A stretch of DNA of 64,000 bases from Xenia sp. Carnegie-2017 (taxonomy: Eukaryota; Cnidaria; Anthozoa; Malacalcyonacea; Xeniidae): contig NW_025813515.1 of assembly GCF_021976095.1 (NCBI RefSeq), forward strand, positions 1 through 64,000. The letters run 5' to 3'. Under the pieces are notes generated by a model. It made no database searches. It had not been told where the DNA came from and saw only the letters and a program-made list of their open reading frames with translations. The first letter of the stretch is position 1. Each line of letters begins with the position of its first letter. The position numbers and the translations under genes are program-made. Positions 45,901 through 58,900 of this stretch are shown in pieces.

Positions 45901-46335
45901 CCATGTCAGATAACCATTTTTGACTCTTTCAAGATGGTTTTGAATAGAATAATCATAAGCTGTGTCCACTATTCCATCAAGGCTACTAAGACTTGACTTG
46001 TACCCAATACCTGATGGTTTGGTAGCACATAAATGGAGCTTTGGACTACAGCGATCAAATCTTATGAAAGCCATGTTTTTTTTTATGAGCATATAACAAT
46101 ATCAGATATCAATTTCTGAATCTCTCAGTATAATAAACTTATGAATTAACTGTTTATCAAATTAATGGTTTTGTCATAGTGGGCTGCTGAAAGCAATGTT
46201 CCTGCTGCTTCTGATACTGGATTTGGGGCACCTGTGTCTACAGATTGGGGTGCTGACACAAACACTGATTGGGGTGCCAGTGGTACTGGTGATGCTGACT
46301 GGGGAGCACCTTCAGGTGGAGAGAACTGGGGTTAA
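42962..46335 (+). CDS. RPSA: 40S ribosomal protein SA (uS2, laminin receptor)
   Basis: Six coding exons: 42962-43100, 43784-43902, 44023-44166, 44812-45042, 45115-45261 and 46180-46335, all GT-AG with consistent phase, 936 bp, 311 residues plus stop. Component of the small ribosomal subunit. Family words are near universal: [80 protein letters not shown]. The C-terminal tail carries repeated DWGA/DW motifs ([14 protein letters not shown], ending GENWG), the animal-type extension of uS2. The start is the ATG of [16 protein letters not shown]; a leader exon upstream is likely since an acceptor-like site ends at 42924. No frame breaks. Introns 1, 3 and 5 are loaded with repeats. Confidence 0.97.
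43134..43529. mobile_element. Long-TIR element in RPSA intron 1
   Basis: Left arm 43134-43228 and right arm 43434-43529 are reverse complements with about 80-85 percent identity by eye (ccatttgcaattgaccatg and catggtcaattgcaaatgg at the tips; gttgctaaggc and gccttagcaac inside). No coding content; a non-autonomous element filling over half the intron. Confidence 0.8.
44248..44357. repeat. Small inverted repeat in RPSA intron 3
   Basis: ggttgccatgttggggg at the left pairs with cccccaacatggctgc at the right. About 110 bp. It is a probable MITE or hairpin. Confidence 0.55.
44465..44616. repeat. 76 bp tandem duplication in RPSA intron 3
   Basis: Two copies starting acatacgtattggtgtttgc at 44465 and 44541, differing by about one base (ccttgacac versus ccttggcac). 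A very recent duplication or an assembly artefact. Confidence 0.95.
45307..45374. repeat. Perfect 28 bp hairpin in RPSA intron 5
   Basis: Left arm 45307-45334 and right arm 45347-45374 are exact reverse complements around a 12-base loop (gtacgtaccaca). The 68-base total is the size of a miRNA precursor hairpin; a tiny palindromic transposon is the alternative. It begins 46 bases after the exon 5 donor. Confidence 0.9.
45500..45893. mobile_element. Foldback element, family F copy 1 (RPSA intron 5)
   Basis: Outer arms (cattacatgtttgtaaatg and tagatcgtccagg at the left; cctggacaatctac and catttgcaaacatgtaatg at the right) and a second inner inverted pair (tatttgttatctggttctta ... 45647-45725 with 45744-45809). 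A 12 bp direct repeat aatagtactcat (45501-45512 and 45882-45893) could be a target duplication, although it overlaps the end of the left arm. Other copies at 53441-53722, 55889-56087 and a fragment at 57016-57075. Confidence 0.75.
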
Positions 46336-47366
46336 TCTGCTGCATGCCTATGTTATTGAAGCATTAAAAAAATCATGAAGTGTTTGAGAGTTTGTTTTTT
46401 TCTTATAGTCTTTAAGTTGTCGTTTTTAAGAGGAGAAAGTTCTAATGGGGAGATTTTTCTTTCGGGCTCTGAGTGTGTGGTAGTAATACCATGTTTTACA
46501 ATTACGCGAAATTGATCGCTTACCTTTGACATATTGGTTAGAGATTGGATTAGGGACGATTTTGTGGAAAGACCTGCAAGTTTTCTTTCTGCCATTGAAA
46601 TTTCAGAAAATCATTCATTTCTTTAGAAATTATGCATTTCCCCACCCACGCCATCAAAGAGAATAACAAGAACAAGTCCCGAGCACCCACATGTCTCTGC
46701 TAGGTCCGAATCATGGAATAAAGCCAATCCACACGACAAACTATCCTGGGTGCAACTCAAATTTAAAATTAACTCATTGATTTTTAGCGTGAAATAAACA
46801 CAACTAACCCAGATTTAATTTAAGTTTATTCAACTACTTGCGATCAGTGCTTGTGATGGTTTGAGTTAAACCTGCGTTAGTTGTACTTACATGCACAAAA
46901 TTAACCTGGGTAAATTTGGACTCGGGTTAGTTTGTATCGTGTGAGTTGGGCTTAGGAAACGAACTAATAAGTTACTCATTGTGCCCGAATCCTAAATTCA
47001 AGACAATGAAACATTTACGTCAAACAAAAACCAAATACTGCCAATCTTGTACATTGCATGAAAGAATGTTAATATTATATCAAAATATGTACAGATTTTA
47101 AGCACTTGAGACACTTTATCGAACGTCTGTAATTAAATACTTAAGTGCATGACGCGTTTCGCCAGGTGAACGTCGAGGACCTGGAAATCGTATCAAAGAC
47201 CGATCCCTGTATTGCAAATGGCGCGTTAACTGACTACATCACAAGCTAGTTAACGACCAAAATAATTTGTCATTGACCAGATTTTTGATAGAGAGTGTAA
47301 AAGGTTTTTAAGACAACGATTTTGGCCCATAACTGCTGCACCAATCAGTTGTTATGAGCAACGAAA
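46336..47366. other. Intergenic between RPSA and the BTB gene
   Basis: No gene seen. Several lines of short repeated words around aacctgggt/aacccgggtt and gttagttgt (46740-46950) suggest old repeats without clear ends. Confidence 0.4.
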
Positions 47367-47852
47367 ATGGCAAATTTTGAACAACAATTCACAGATTTCA
47401 ACTCAGCCTTGCAAAATGAATTTCAACGTATAGAATCTCAACGTCAAGATCTGGAGTCTCGAGAAAAACGTTTGACAGACGAGAAAACCAAGATGATGCA
47501 AATCGACAACAAAAGTGACGATGTTATTTCCTTGAATGTCGGAGGCGAATCAATGGCGTGTCTGAGATCAACATTGTGTCAAATTGACGGTTCTCTACTT
47601 GCATCAATGTTCAGCGGAAGATGGGAAGATCGTTTGACTAAAGATAAAGATGGAAACGTTTTTTTGGATTACGATCCTGAATGTTTCAAGTTTATTTTAA
47701 ATTATCTTCGTGCGAAGAAAATGCAATCACCTAAACGCCGAGCGATAAAACCCAGTCCTCCTCAAGACAAAAATAATGATTACTGGATCTTAATTGATTA
47801 TTTAGGATTAGAAAACGAATTTAATCAAGGGATCGTTTATGCTTGGTCATAA
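47367..47852 (+). CDS. BTB/T1-domain protein, KCTD-like, single exon
   Basis: 161 residues. A short N-terminal coiled coil (QNEFQRIESQRQDLESREKR, about residues 17-40) precedes a potassium-channel-tetramerisation type BTB domain: DDVISLNVGGESMACLRSTL (about 51-70), MFSGRW, then the acidic-rich KDKDGNVFLDYDPECFKFIL and NYLRAKK (to about 117). A basic linker (KRRAIKPSPP) and a short tail IDYLGLENEF follow, resembling the second BTB helix pair split by an insertion. KCTD proteins form oligomers and often act as Cullin-3 adaptors; no channel part is present. The start is the ATG of MANFEQQF. No introns. A decayed relative lies at 49077-49175. Which KCTD subfamily it belongs to cannot be told. Confidence 0.85.
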   Translation: MANFEQQFTDFNSALQNEFQRIESQRQDLESREKRLTDEKTKMMQIDNKSDDVISLNVGGESMACLRSTLCQIDGSLLASMFSGRWEDRLTKDKDGNVFLDYDPECFKFILNYLRAKKMQSPKRRAIKPSPPQDKNNDYWILIDYLGLENEFNQGIVYAWS

Positions 47853-49076
47853 GTATTAGGATATCGTTTAGTATTTGGTAAGCTTTACTCTATCCATGCT
47901 ACATATCTATGAAGGTTTTTAGTTTATCAGGTGAGAATTTCCTCAAAGTATAGAGCACACTGTCCCAAAGTTCATATTCGAGATTTTTGTTCTGAAGCAT
48001 AGTTCTATTATTTAACTGACATTTCTAACCCTCTTCACAAGCAATTTTGCTTCGGAAGTCCTTCTTTAAAAAATGGCAACACCATTCCAGGACATTCGAC
48101 ATTTTATTCTTAGGCTTTTGAACCATAATTCAGTAAAACTTGTCCAGATTCTTTACTCCACGTTCACTAAGTGAAATTGAAGTCCACTGACTGTTGATGT
48201 AACCATTATAAGATGTCCTTTTGACTATTGTGGGACATTTCAACAATTACTGATGGAAACAAAAAGACCAAAACACGGCATAAACTAACCATCTTTCTTC
48301 TACTACCTCTATAGGAGACCATAATTGGGCGCGAAGACAGTTATGAAGATGAGATTGAAGTTGAAGACGATTGCAACACACCTCATCAGATTGTACGAAA
48401 CTATCATGAACAAAATGAATGGGGGGTTCAGTGAGGTGGGGGAGGGGAGGGGGTTCAGTGGGTTGGGGGAGGGTCAATTAAGAGACGTTAATTTTGATTT
48501 AAGTACTGTTTGCGTTAACTCTAATTGAAAAAGTAGAAAATCATTAGTGTTCTTTTACCTCTTTGAAATACAATTTGGCGGCTACAAAAACGTTTAAAAC
48601 TTTTCAGCGTCATATTCGAGTTCAAGTTTATAGGTAATTGACAATGTAAGTCTTAACCTCCTTTGTCGTCTATATCGGATGTCTAATTGTACAGGCTTGT
48701 AACGTTCACTCTTCCACAATTTCAATCCAGTCATGAACTGAGTTACATTACTAAGCCCTACCTCAAACAAACCAAGAAGATAAGAGAATTGGGCAACGTG
48801 ATACCATTTTTTTCAACCCAGACCACCTTCAACAAAACTTCAGAGCTTTTACTTTTTTTAACTAAACACTGCAGTTAAGTTTCAACACGTCGATGAACAC
48901 TTGATTTCAATTACAAAAGTAGTGAAATGTGAGAGGGAAGAAAAAGGAACACAAGGGGGGCACTAAACGACAGTTAGATTGCTAGAAACCTTATGGCAAA
49001 TAGAAGACTTCTTCTTTGAAAAGAGAAACATGCAATAGGCAAGCTAAGAGCAGTACTTCTGGAGGGAGAGGGAGGG
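47853..49076. other. Intergenic with low-complexity G-rich tract
   Basis: Non-coding. A purine-rich GTGGGGGAGGGG tract lies at about 48420-48475. No other feature supported. Confidence 0.4.
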
Positions 49077-49175
49077 GGGATTTATCCAGAATGTTTCAAA
49101 ATGATTTTGAATAATCTTTGAGCAAGAAAAATACACTCATCTAGAGCGTTAAAACTGCTGAAACAAAATCCTCAC
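49077..49175 (+). pseudogene. Decayed BTB (KCTD-like) gene fragment
   Basis: The sequence ggatttatccagaatgtttc... aaaatgattttgaataatct matches the 3' half of the BTB domain at about 47665-47760 (ggattacgatcctgaatgtttcaa... attttaaattatctt). It translates as YPECFKMILNNL, then a stop, then ARKIHSSRALKLL, against DPECFKFILNYLRAKKMQSPKRRAIK. Only this part survives; a relic of a tandem duplicate about 1.4 kb downstream of the intact gene. Confidence 0.75.
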
Positions 49176-49975
49176 GTATATATTTAGCGAAAATACCTGT
49201 TCAACCATCTGTTGTTCTATTTCTTTCTCCCGGTCCAAAGTAATTCTCCACATTTTCAGTTCCTTTCTAAAATACAAGTTATTACATTACACTAGTTCAT
49301 CTTGTTCAGAGGCAGACGAACGAACGTAATATAAGATCAATATAGTTCGGGAAATCACTGAGCCAAGTCATGCGGTGTCACCATAGTCACGTGACACGCA
49401 TGCACCGTAAGTTGCGTGTTAATAGTTCTATTGTGCTTACGAACCTAACAATGGAGTTCTTCTCTTTAAGCCTCCGAGGTGAACTTGCTTTTTAAGTACA
49501 GTTTGATGATGTTTAAGGCTTGGTCACATATGGTACAAATCCCGTAAATGATCCAATAAACGCCCCCTATCAAATAACTACTTGTATCTACTAAACGCTG
49601 CGGGCGTCTACGATAATCCTCACATGCACACTTAATATTTTTATAGTATTAGCATAAAAAACAACGAGAAATCATTGGAAGGTTTTGTTATTCGCCTTTG
49701 TCCTGGTGTGCAAATGTGACATACAAAGGTCACGTCAATAGACAAAAAAACAATAACGAACAAATTCCTTTGGTTGTAATCATCAGAGAATACGAGATAT
49801 TAGTGGCTATTGTTTATGGCAAGTTTGCACACATGAAAGGAAACTAATATTTGCTCGTGGTCGATTTCCGCAGCAATATAATGAAAATTTATTCACACTT
49901 GTGCTAAAAAAATTGGTATGAGTCTCATGACCGTGCTCTCGTTTTCGAAATCAGTTAAAACGAAATTCGTACAAC
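49176..49975. other. Intergenic upstream of the BAIAP3-like gene
   Basis: No gene seen. It presumably holds the promoter and 5' leader of the gene starting at 49976; no TATA box identified. Confidence 0.4.
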
Positions 49976-52900
49976 ATGTCTCTTAATGAGTCAGTGAGAC
50001 AAGTGCTTAAAGAATGGCATGACACTATTAGCAAGACAAACAAACAACAATTTCAACCATTCTGGCAGTCACAACTAGAGAAGCTCCGCCGCTTAAAACC
50101 AAACGAGTCCAATGCAAGTGTTAGCGAGGAGGAAAGTACAACTTGGTATACGGGAGAAAACACTGACAGTCAAAGGTATATTTCACCTGTTGTAGGTGAT
50201 CGCGTCACACCAAGTCTTCAAAACTGTTTGTATGCACTTCCAACGCTAATTTTGAAGAGCCAAACATAGTTATTACGCTAAAACAATAGGTTTTAAGCCA
50301 TGGTGATGTTGAAATGTTTGACAAATAATACTTGCTTATGTAATGCTGAAATGGGTGTGAGTTAAAGTACACTTGTGTGCCAGCGCTTTGCCATCTGTCA
50401 ATTGTTGAACTTTAGAAAGGATTCTAATATAGCATATGTCTATGTGCGTTGACAAGAATGATAAAAATAATTAATATGTTAAAAGGGAGGCAATTTACTG
50501 TTTACTGTCGTGGTTCTTATGTATATTGTTTTCGTTATGCTTCACTCTCCTTTCAAATGTAAACAATTGTGTTTCAAAGTTTTCTAAAGCCGAGCACGCC
50601 GCCTGCAAATGGTTGTGCAAACTAGTTTTCCAAAGAAAAGCATAGACTGGAGATAACTTATGTTTTCGCCTTATCGTTTACCAAAAGCATCTTGAATGCC
50701 TTATATCACTTGAATTAAATTGACATAATACTCACAGTCATCGTCATTTGCATCGCAAATTAGATGAAACATAGTGTGAAAGCCTACAAGTAAACCCTTG
50801 GATAGTACATTAGCAACGTCTTTGTTATAGTTTTCAAACTTAGAGACTGTCCCATAAAATTTACCTGTCATGAAAACAGCGCCAACATTAAGGTTTTTGT
50901 CACTTGAAGACGACTATTTGAATCGAATTATTACAGAACGAACTCCTCTGCAAAGGCATTTGGTATTTGACAGGATTATGCTTTAAAATATGTCATGATT
51001 TGTTGGTTTAAATTGATTCCTCACGCTAGATTTGAATATTGTTGCAGGCATGCAGCTTGCAAAAGGCATGTGTGTAGACACATTTATGTAAAAATTTCCC
51101 AAAAGAATTCGTTTTTTACCAAAAAATAGTTACATTTTTGAAAAGTTATACCAGGTAAGTTGATAGACGCCTTATATAAGAAATTATTCTCTTATGTTGA
51201 GTAAAATGTTGCAAAAAATTATTGAATATTCGTATGTAGTCGAATGGATTAAAAATCAAATATTTGTCAATGAGGGTGACTTTTTCTGTTATATATAATT
51301 TTGTGATGTTATTTTTGTGCCCCCCTGTAGAGCATTGCAATTGGACAATGGGTTTTTTGAAATTATTACTGATTTGGACTGGAAAAAGCAGACAATTAAG
51401 CCTCAATCACAAGCAGTAGAGGTTTGTATCAATTCATGCTTGAAATAATATTCCTGGCTATATTTGTGGCTTATATAACTTAAGTGTTTTCTCATATACC
51501 TCATAAATTTTCTTGTGTTTATGACTGGAAAATTTACATTTGCATAGCAAAGATCATTTACAATGAATCAAAAACTTCTTGAATTGCCATTATTTACTTC
51601 TTTCTACAGTTATTGGACTTTCTTTGTGATGCAAATATCATCATCTATGCATCAGATTGTAGTTTTAGGAAATTGGTAGTTTTCATGCGTACTTTTTTAC
51701 TAAAATTCCCAACTTATACATCCTAAATGCACTTATTTGTCAACTCGTTTATTCAATAAAATGTAGTACTTGCAAAGAAAAAGTGTTAGCCATTTTGAGA
51801 AATATTGCTTTCACAATGTGATGTCAGAGTAATGGTATTTCCAAAATGAGCAAATTCAAATGAAACTAAGAAAGTTGACTGCCACAAGAGAATGAAGAAA
51901 TTTTATATGTTCTTTTGATTCTTGAATCCAGACATTTGTGTTGTGGACACTTTTTATTGCAGGGGCTTGGGAAGCTGTGGGTGTCCAGGTGCTTGTATGT
52001 ACACCCACAGTTTTTGGTGTGTGGATGCATCTTATAGGAAGGAGACCCAATTAATTTAGCTTCTTGCTTAAACATTTGTAATATATTTAATGTTAGGTAC
52101 AGGTGTATTAAATTTTTCAAATAAACAAACAGACCTTTTCATCTGACATGATGCTGGAAGAAAGCCGTCTGAAAATAAATAATATCCAGCAGTTTCATAT
52201 CTAGATCAAATATTGTGTGCGATGACATAGTGAGCATTTAAGTGATTTAATTTTTAACACCTGCGAATTTCAAAAGCTTCCTTAGTCCCTACTCTATTGG
52301 TCTTAAATTTATAAAGACTGAATTTGAAGCATGACCTTCAGTTTTTTAGCAATGTGTACCTGGTAATTTTTTTATAAGTTTAACCTCCAAAGGACATAAT
52401 GTGTTTGTTTATCGCTCTTGATCTTGTCATAAGTAACTGTTGATTTGTTTCCATGGTAACAATTAACATGTGGCAATATTTTAGTAAAGTTATGTATAAA
52501 AATCTGTATAACCTTCTCTACAAACAACTGTTCCATTGTTGTTAACAGCTCATAACAAACATTGTCAATATATCCATTGCATCATAAAAACTTTCACAAA
52601 CATTTTTGCTCCATTACAGAATTTACCATCACTGCCAGATGAAACTGAGGAAGGTTCTGGTGATGATGAAGTGTTACCTTCAGATGAGAAAGAGAAAACC
52701 CTCACAGATGAGGAGAAATGTGTTGAACTTTACAGTGAATTATTGTTCATCATAAGAAATCAGTTTGTGTCTGAACAACAAAGAAAAGATGTCCCCTCAC
52801 AAGGCGAGATTTATGCCTATGGTCAAAAGGTAGCCTATAGCCTTTAAACAATGGGATGATGTAGTACTTCTGGGTACAATGATGGTGGTGGGAATGCATG

Positions 52901-55900
52901 ATGGGAGAGATGAATCTGGGATGATTTTGTAGGGGATGTTCGAACTATTTTCAATTTTATTTTGGTAAATACTTTGTTGGTGTTTACCATGCAGCTATGC
53001 CATGGTGGACTTTATTAAAATAATGAAAACTATAATTGCTGTGTATCCAAAAACCTGCATTAATTTGCTCAAAAACATGCATATATTTGCGACTGAGGAC
53101 AAATGGACAATGATATGGCATTGTAAAGTGACGAAATATTATACAAGATTTTGCAAAATGGAGCATCTTTTTTCTGACTTACCTCTTTTCTACAACCACT
53201 GTTCAATGTCAACACGTTGAAATGATAATTTTAGGTGTTTGGAATTGATCAAGAAAAACATCGGGAATTATTCTCCCGTGTGAAAGAACGCAAGGTACTT
53301 TGTCGTCAACCATTGTCGTCAACCAAATAACACCACTAACTGGCGGATTACTTCATGTAACTAAAAACGACGTTACTATAGAATGTTCTTTCTCTTTCAC
53401 CCATTTCACGTAGTCTTAATGTGTAGTATTAATCGTGAATTGTTTGAACCCGGGAGTATTGTTAGATGTTTATGTAGACCGTCCAGGTTTAATGCTTTCC
53501 TGAAGAAGGACTGTTGGTGTTTGTGTTTAGCATTCGTATAGGACATCGGTGGTTTATCCACCCATTTCCTTGGCAACCTGCATACAATATTGTGACAAAT
53601 GAATAGAGGACAATTAAGATGACTACCGCTAAGGAAGTCGAAACTTCAGTCAACATGAACACCAACAGTCCTTCTCAGCAATCTTCTAACCTTGACGATC
53701 AACATCCACAAACATACAGTCTATAGCTACGTAGCTCTGTAACATTGCCACAAACATCGTTGTTTGCTTAAAATGAGGCAAAACTGTGCCACTCAATTTT
53801 CTTATTTCGTTTGCAGCCTCCTACGTGTCACGTTGAAGTCAACGGTAAGTATGTAAATTTGTCATGTATAAGTATAACTGTGTTTTTTTGTTTAAGGTCG
53901 GAAACGGAAATTCCTCCCTCTACGTTCTGTTTAACCCTCCATGCTCATCCATTTTTTCTCAGCCCTTGTTTCCAATGCAGCACTTTTCATTGAACAGCCA
54001 GTCCTTAAGATTAAGGTAGTGGTTACACGTAGTTAGCGCTATCCATTGAATAGTAATTTTTTAAACTTGTGAAAAAGTTGGTTGTATTTTTTTGCGATTA
54101 TGAAACTTCGTAATTCTGGAAACAGTAATGTATATTTTATTGATCGTAGATTTTTCCCTTTTAGCTAAGAGATCTTTGAAGTGCTCAAAATTATGCTATG
54201 CAATGGACAGGGCTATTTGGCCACTGTGCTGAATGAATGACTGAGAGTTTTTTAAGACAAGTCATAAACGTATCAAAGTGCACAATTTCTGATCATTTTA
54301 TTGCACGCGGCATGCTACACGTATTTGACTAAGTCACAGAATAGACATCTAACATAAGGCCCACTCGGCTAAAATCGTGGCGTATTTTTCACTACGCATG
54401 CGTGAATTCTTAGGAAGATACTTTCACAAAATCGATATGGAATAGTATTGCACAAGAATGTTATTTTACTAATAATTCACATTTAAAGCTTGTTAAAAGT
54501 TTGCCGAAATTTTTTTAAAATGCTATCTTCTTGCGAAGAGGATAAGGTTCCAAGCTTTTGTTGTGCAATTTATAAAAGCATTTATATTTTCTATTACGAT
54601 CTAACGGAAGTATCTTGCTGGAAGGCGTGTCTGCTTAGAATTTGCTTCAGAAAAGTGGGGGACACGAACATCAAAGGTTCCGACACGAGTAGACCTTCTG
54701 TTAAGATATCTATTCTGTGGCTTACTTAGTTATCTCGCCATTTTGCAGTAGGTCATAAGTGTAGATGATTGCTTGATTCTCCTCTTGTTCAAATATAGTT
54801 GTTGAGGCAAAAGGCGTTGAAGCAAAAGACGCTAATGGTATGTAACCTGTCTTATAGTACGTTATTTTCCATCTTAAAGTAATGTTTTGAGATTTCTGAC
54901 GTTACCCAACAAAATCACCGTCCATTCACCTCTCTAGGATTTGTTGGCATATATATGTTTAACTCGAGTTATTTATTTCATTTCATAGAGAATATATTTT
55001 AAGTACGGTGGAAGAATTTGTTAATTTTCTTTGTAAGCATTGCGAACTCCACACATACATCACATTGACATATTTTAAGCAAAAAGCAAAAGCAACGAAA
55101 ATTGAATAAACTAATGTAGAATGAGCTGTCTTTGCTAACTCTTTGGTAGCGATGTCACGTGATGTTCAAAGGAGCAGCTGGGCATTTTGTTTTGAAAGAC
55201 TGAAAACATCCACGAATTTGTAACCCCCTTATTAGCCTAGCCCCCCTGGCTTCCCCGTATCTGAAAAACTTGCGTTTTTTTCATAGGTTTTAGTGATCCA
55301 TATTGTATGCTTGGTATTGTCATTGATGACTTGTTTGATCGTAAGTTAAAGAAAAAAACAAGTAAGACAAGAACAGTTTCGGAGCAGTTGGATGAGGATA
55401 TTATTAAACTCACTTCGGTTAGAAGGAAGACGTTGAATCCGAAATGGAACGAAATATTTATTTTGTAAGAGATACCAAGATGTGTAAGATTAAATGTGTG
55501 TTTGAAGCAGTTATCGTCCACATGTCAACATGAACGATGGGAAATAGCTTAAGTCTTTGGTTATTGTATCGGGGGCGGTTGCACGAAGCCCGGATAGCGT
55601 TATCCATTGGATAGCAAAAATCTTCAAACTTATAAAAAAGGTGTTTATATTTTTCTTACGACAAAGAAATTTCGTTATTTTTGAAACAATATTTTATCTC
55701 AGTGATTGTTCAGTTGGAATCTTATACTTTTTGCTATTTAAAAGGTTTTATAAAAGTTTAGAAAAACTTGCCATCCAATGGATAACGCTATCCAGGCTTC
55801 GTGCAACCGGCTCCGGTACTGTTGTATTATTACATACATGCTTGGTGATCATCTGAACCGAGATCATGTTCTAAAGTGGATTGTTTAAAGTTTGGACACG

Positions 55901-58900
55901 AGAGTATTGCTACATAGATTTTGATCGTCCATGTTAGTGCGTTGCTGAGAAAGACTACTGGTGTTATACTTGACTCTGAGAATGTTGTCCAAACCTCAGT
56001 CTACAACAACAGTCCTTTTCAGGACTATACCAACCTGGACAATTTACATCTACAAACACATAACGATACTCACAAGCCAAACCATTCATTTTATTACGAT
56101 TTTTTGTACGACAAAGAAAAGTTCTTTCATTATATTTCAATCTTGCTACTGGACTAAATTTGCAGTCCGACTAGGCTTTATTTGCCTACTGCGTAAATAA
56201 ATTCAATTTAAATTACAAAGCTCGACTAAGTATATCTCCCCACCAATGTTCAAATTGGGTCGTCGTGTCATCATTATCAACTGAAGATAGAGTTTTGATG
56301 TTTTTTTACAGGAAAGTAAATGACGTCATGAAAGAAACATTACATTTGGACATATGGTATGTTGATTTTGTCTAGGTGTATTGAATTCTTTTATTAAACC
56401 CATCCTCTCTCCCTCTTTCTTGCGTTTTTTGTTGTGTCTAGATTACAATGAAACCTTTTTAAATGATCGCCCTTTTTTAAACGGTCATGTGGTATCCCTT
56501 AAATTTTCATTGTTTTTGAAACGATATTAAACGGTTGCACTTTGATTTAATTATCTACCTTTTTGTGCTAGATTTAAGATGATTGGAATGTAAGAGAACT
56601 AATAATTTATTTCATAATCTTTGTAACGTTTTTCTGTATTATGAAATACATTAACTCAAAACACATAACTAAAAGCACGTTCACACGTGTCGTGTGAACA
56701 CATGTAAAGTGAGCTTCTGACTGTTGGATCTGTCAATCTAAAAAATAGGATGGAAATAGAACTTGCTCTATTTTCATCCAGCAAGATCAAAAGAAGCCGA
56801 CCCGCCAAATTACATTGATTTAAAAAAGACTTGCAAACAAGAACAAAAATACGATAAATATATCTATAAATGTACTGGATAACACAAATGTCTGTTCAGA
56901 GGACTATAGATATCAAAACAATCAATACAAATATAAATATTAACAAAATTATCGGACCGTCTGAACAAGCGACCAAAAGTCGGATCCGACTAATCGGATC
57001 GTCTGAACGTGCCTTACAGTTACATTAACAATCCTTTTCGGGACTGCACCAACACATGGATGATCTACGTTTCTGCTAATATGGACATCAATCTAACGTT
57101 AATCGAGGGGAGCCATATTCATAAATTCTGTTATGCCGGGCTGATTTCTTTTGAAAGTGAAATGTTTTTGAAAAGAAATTACCCAGCCATATAGCAGAAT
57201 ATTAGAATATTATTCCCCCCAATCAACGTAGGATTGACGTCAATGTGGACAACGCGAGATTGCACCCAGACACGCCTGTTTCGTGTTTCGAGATTTTCTT
57301 ACACACGTGTGTCTGGACGTAATCTCGCGTGTCTTGGTGTAAAATTTGGCTTCAAAAAATTATCAGGCTTTTCTATTTCAGATAGCGTTCCATCTATTTT
57401 CGTTTATTGGTACAATGACACTCCTGGGTTAAAATAATAAACTTTATTTTTTCTTGATAAACTGTTAGTAGACATTTTCAAGTTGTAGCTAAAATTTGGG
57501 AACGACGGCAGAACATGTTTGCATTTTTCTAAGCATCCCTGCAAACTAGAGTAAAACTGATAATAAACATTTTTAAGTTGTAGCTAAAATTTGTGAACGA
57601 TGACAGAACATGTTTACGTTTTTCTAAGCATCCCTGCAAACTGGAATAAAAGACAAAAACACATGATTGAGCCTAAATTCGTATCAATCTCATTTATATT
57701 TTTCTTTTTTTTTTCAGGGATCACGACGAGGATACGGCATTTCTTGATAAGGAAAACAAAATCACACAAATAAAAGGCGTCGCTGGCGTAGGACGGTACG
57801 CGAATTTTCATAATCTGTTGAAATTACTGACACAGTATCTATAAAATGACGTGGCCATCCCAAAATGCTTTGCTTGTCGATGTAGAAAGTCTATTTCATA
57901 GCATTAGCAGCTTCCTACATATATAAGTTTTTAGTTGTAACTACGCCATGTTGAAATCCAATATGAAATTTTGTACTTTACTTTTCAACTATTTAAATCG
58001 GTGTAATGACAACAAATTCTTTTCGTAAGTACAATCAGTATCGGATCCAAGGTTAGACAAAATCACTACCCGATTTTATAAACTTTCAAATATCAAAATC
58101 TTATCAATCAATGGGCTTTTTTAATATACAGTTTTACTACTACAGAATACGATTGGTCAGTTTTGAGATCATGCAAATCTAAAGAAACAGTCATAAGCTA
58201 TAATGAATTTAAGTCAATCACGACGCCCAACTTAGATTTAAGTTGTTTGATGAGCAAATCCCCTTGTTTCATTTCTAGATGTTGAATAGTTTACCATCCC
58301 ACGTCATCTTTATCTATAATGTCTGTACTCAGTTGTGCTTCATTGTTTAGTTTCCTAAAACAAGTTGTCCAATCAAGTAAAAAGTGTGCTGGTGGTAGCA
58401 TGGATGATTTTCTAGGCTTTGTAGAAGTTCCAATCAAGGTAACAGGAACTGAATATAAAACCGTAATCTTTGCAATTTATATTTCACGTACTTATGTAGA
58501 AATTTGTGTTGCTGTAGTAATGACGTGTAGCAGTCATGTAGAAAAGTATTTCTATTTCTTGCTGCTAATTTCTAAATAAGATAAGATAGTGAAAATTTTC
58601 CATGTAAATTTTTCTTAGTAACTATTGAAAACAATCGTTTGCACAACGCACTTGGTGCTTTCCCGTAACTCCTAAATGATATTGTTCACTTTGAAGAATA
58701 CAGATTAAAATATAATGTGACTTACGTTTTCAGACACCTATAATCTACATCTGTTTTATTTTTTTTGAAAAACTCCCTGCAAGATACGAAAATATTTCAT
58801 GTAAAGAATAATTTCGTGGAAAACAATTTATAACAGCGGTGTTCCATGGCATTTTTCAGTCCTGTGTTTGAATACACATACACAAATGTGAACCTATGTA

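Noticed and set aside
51610-51675. Possible extra exon LLDFLCDANIIIYASDC of the BAIAP3-like gene
   Set aside because: Splice-like ends and phase 0 allow it, but the family has no matching segment; left as an optional note only.
53441-53465. tRNA T-arm-like word gtttgaacccgggag
   Set aside because: No matching acceptor or anticodon arms; it is the end of a foldback family.
55921-56200. Overlapping plus-strand frames rich in NDTHKPNHSF-type residues
   Set aside because: They lie within a foldback element in an intron.
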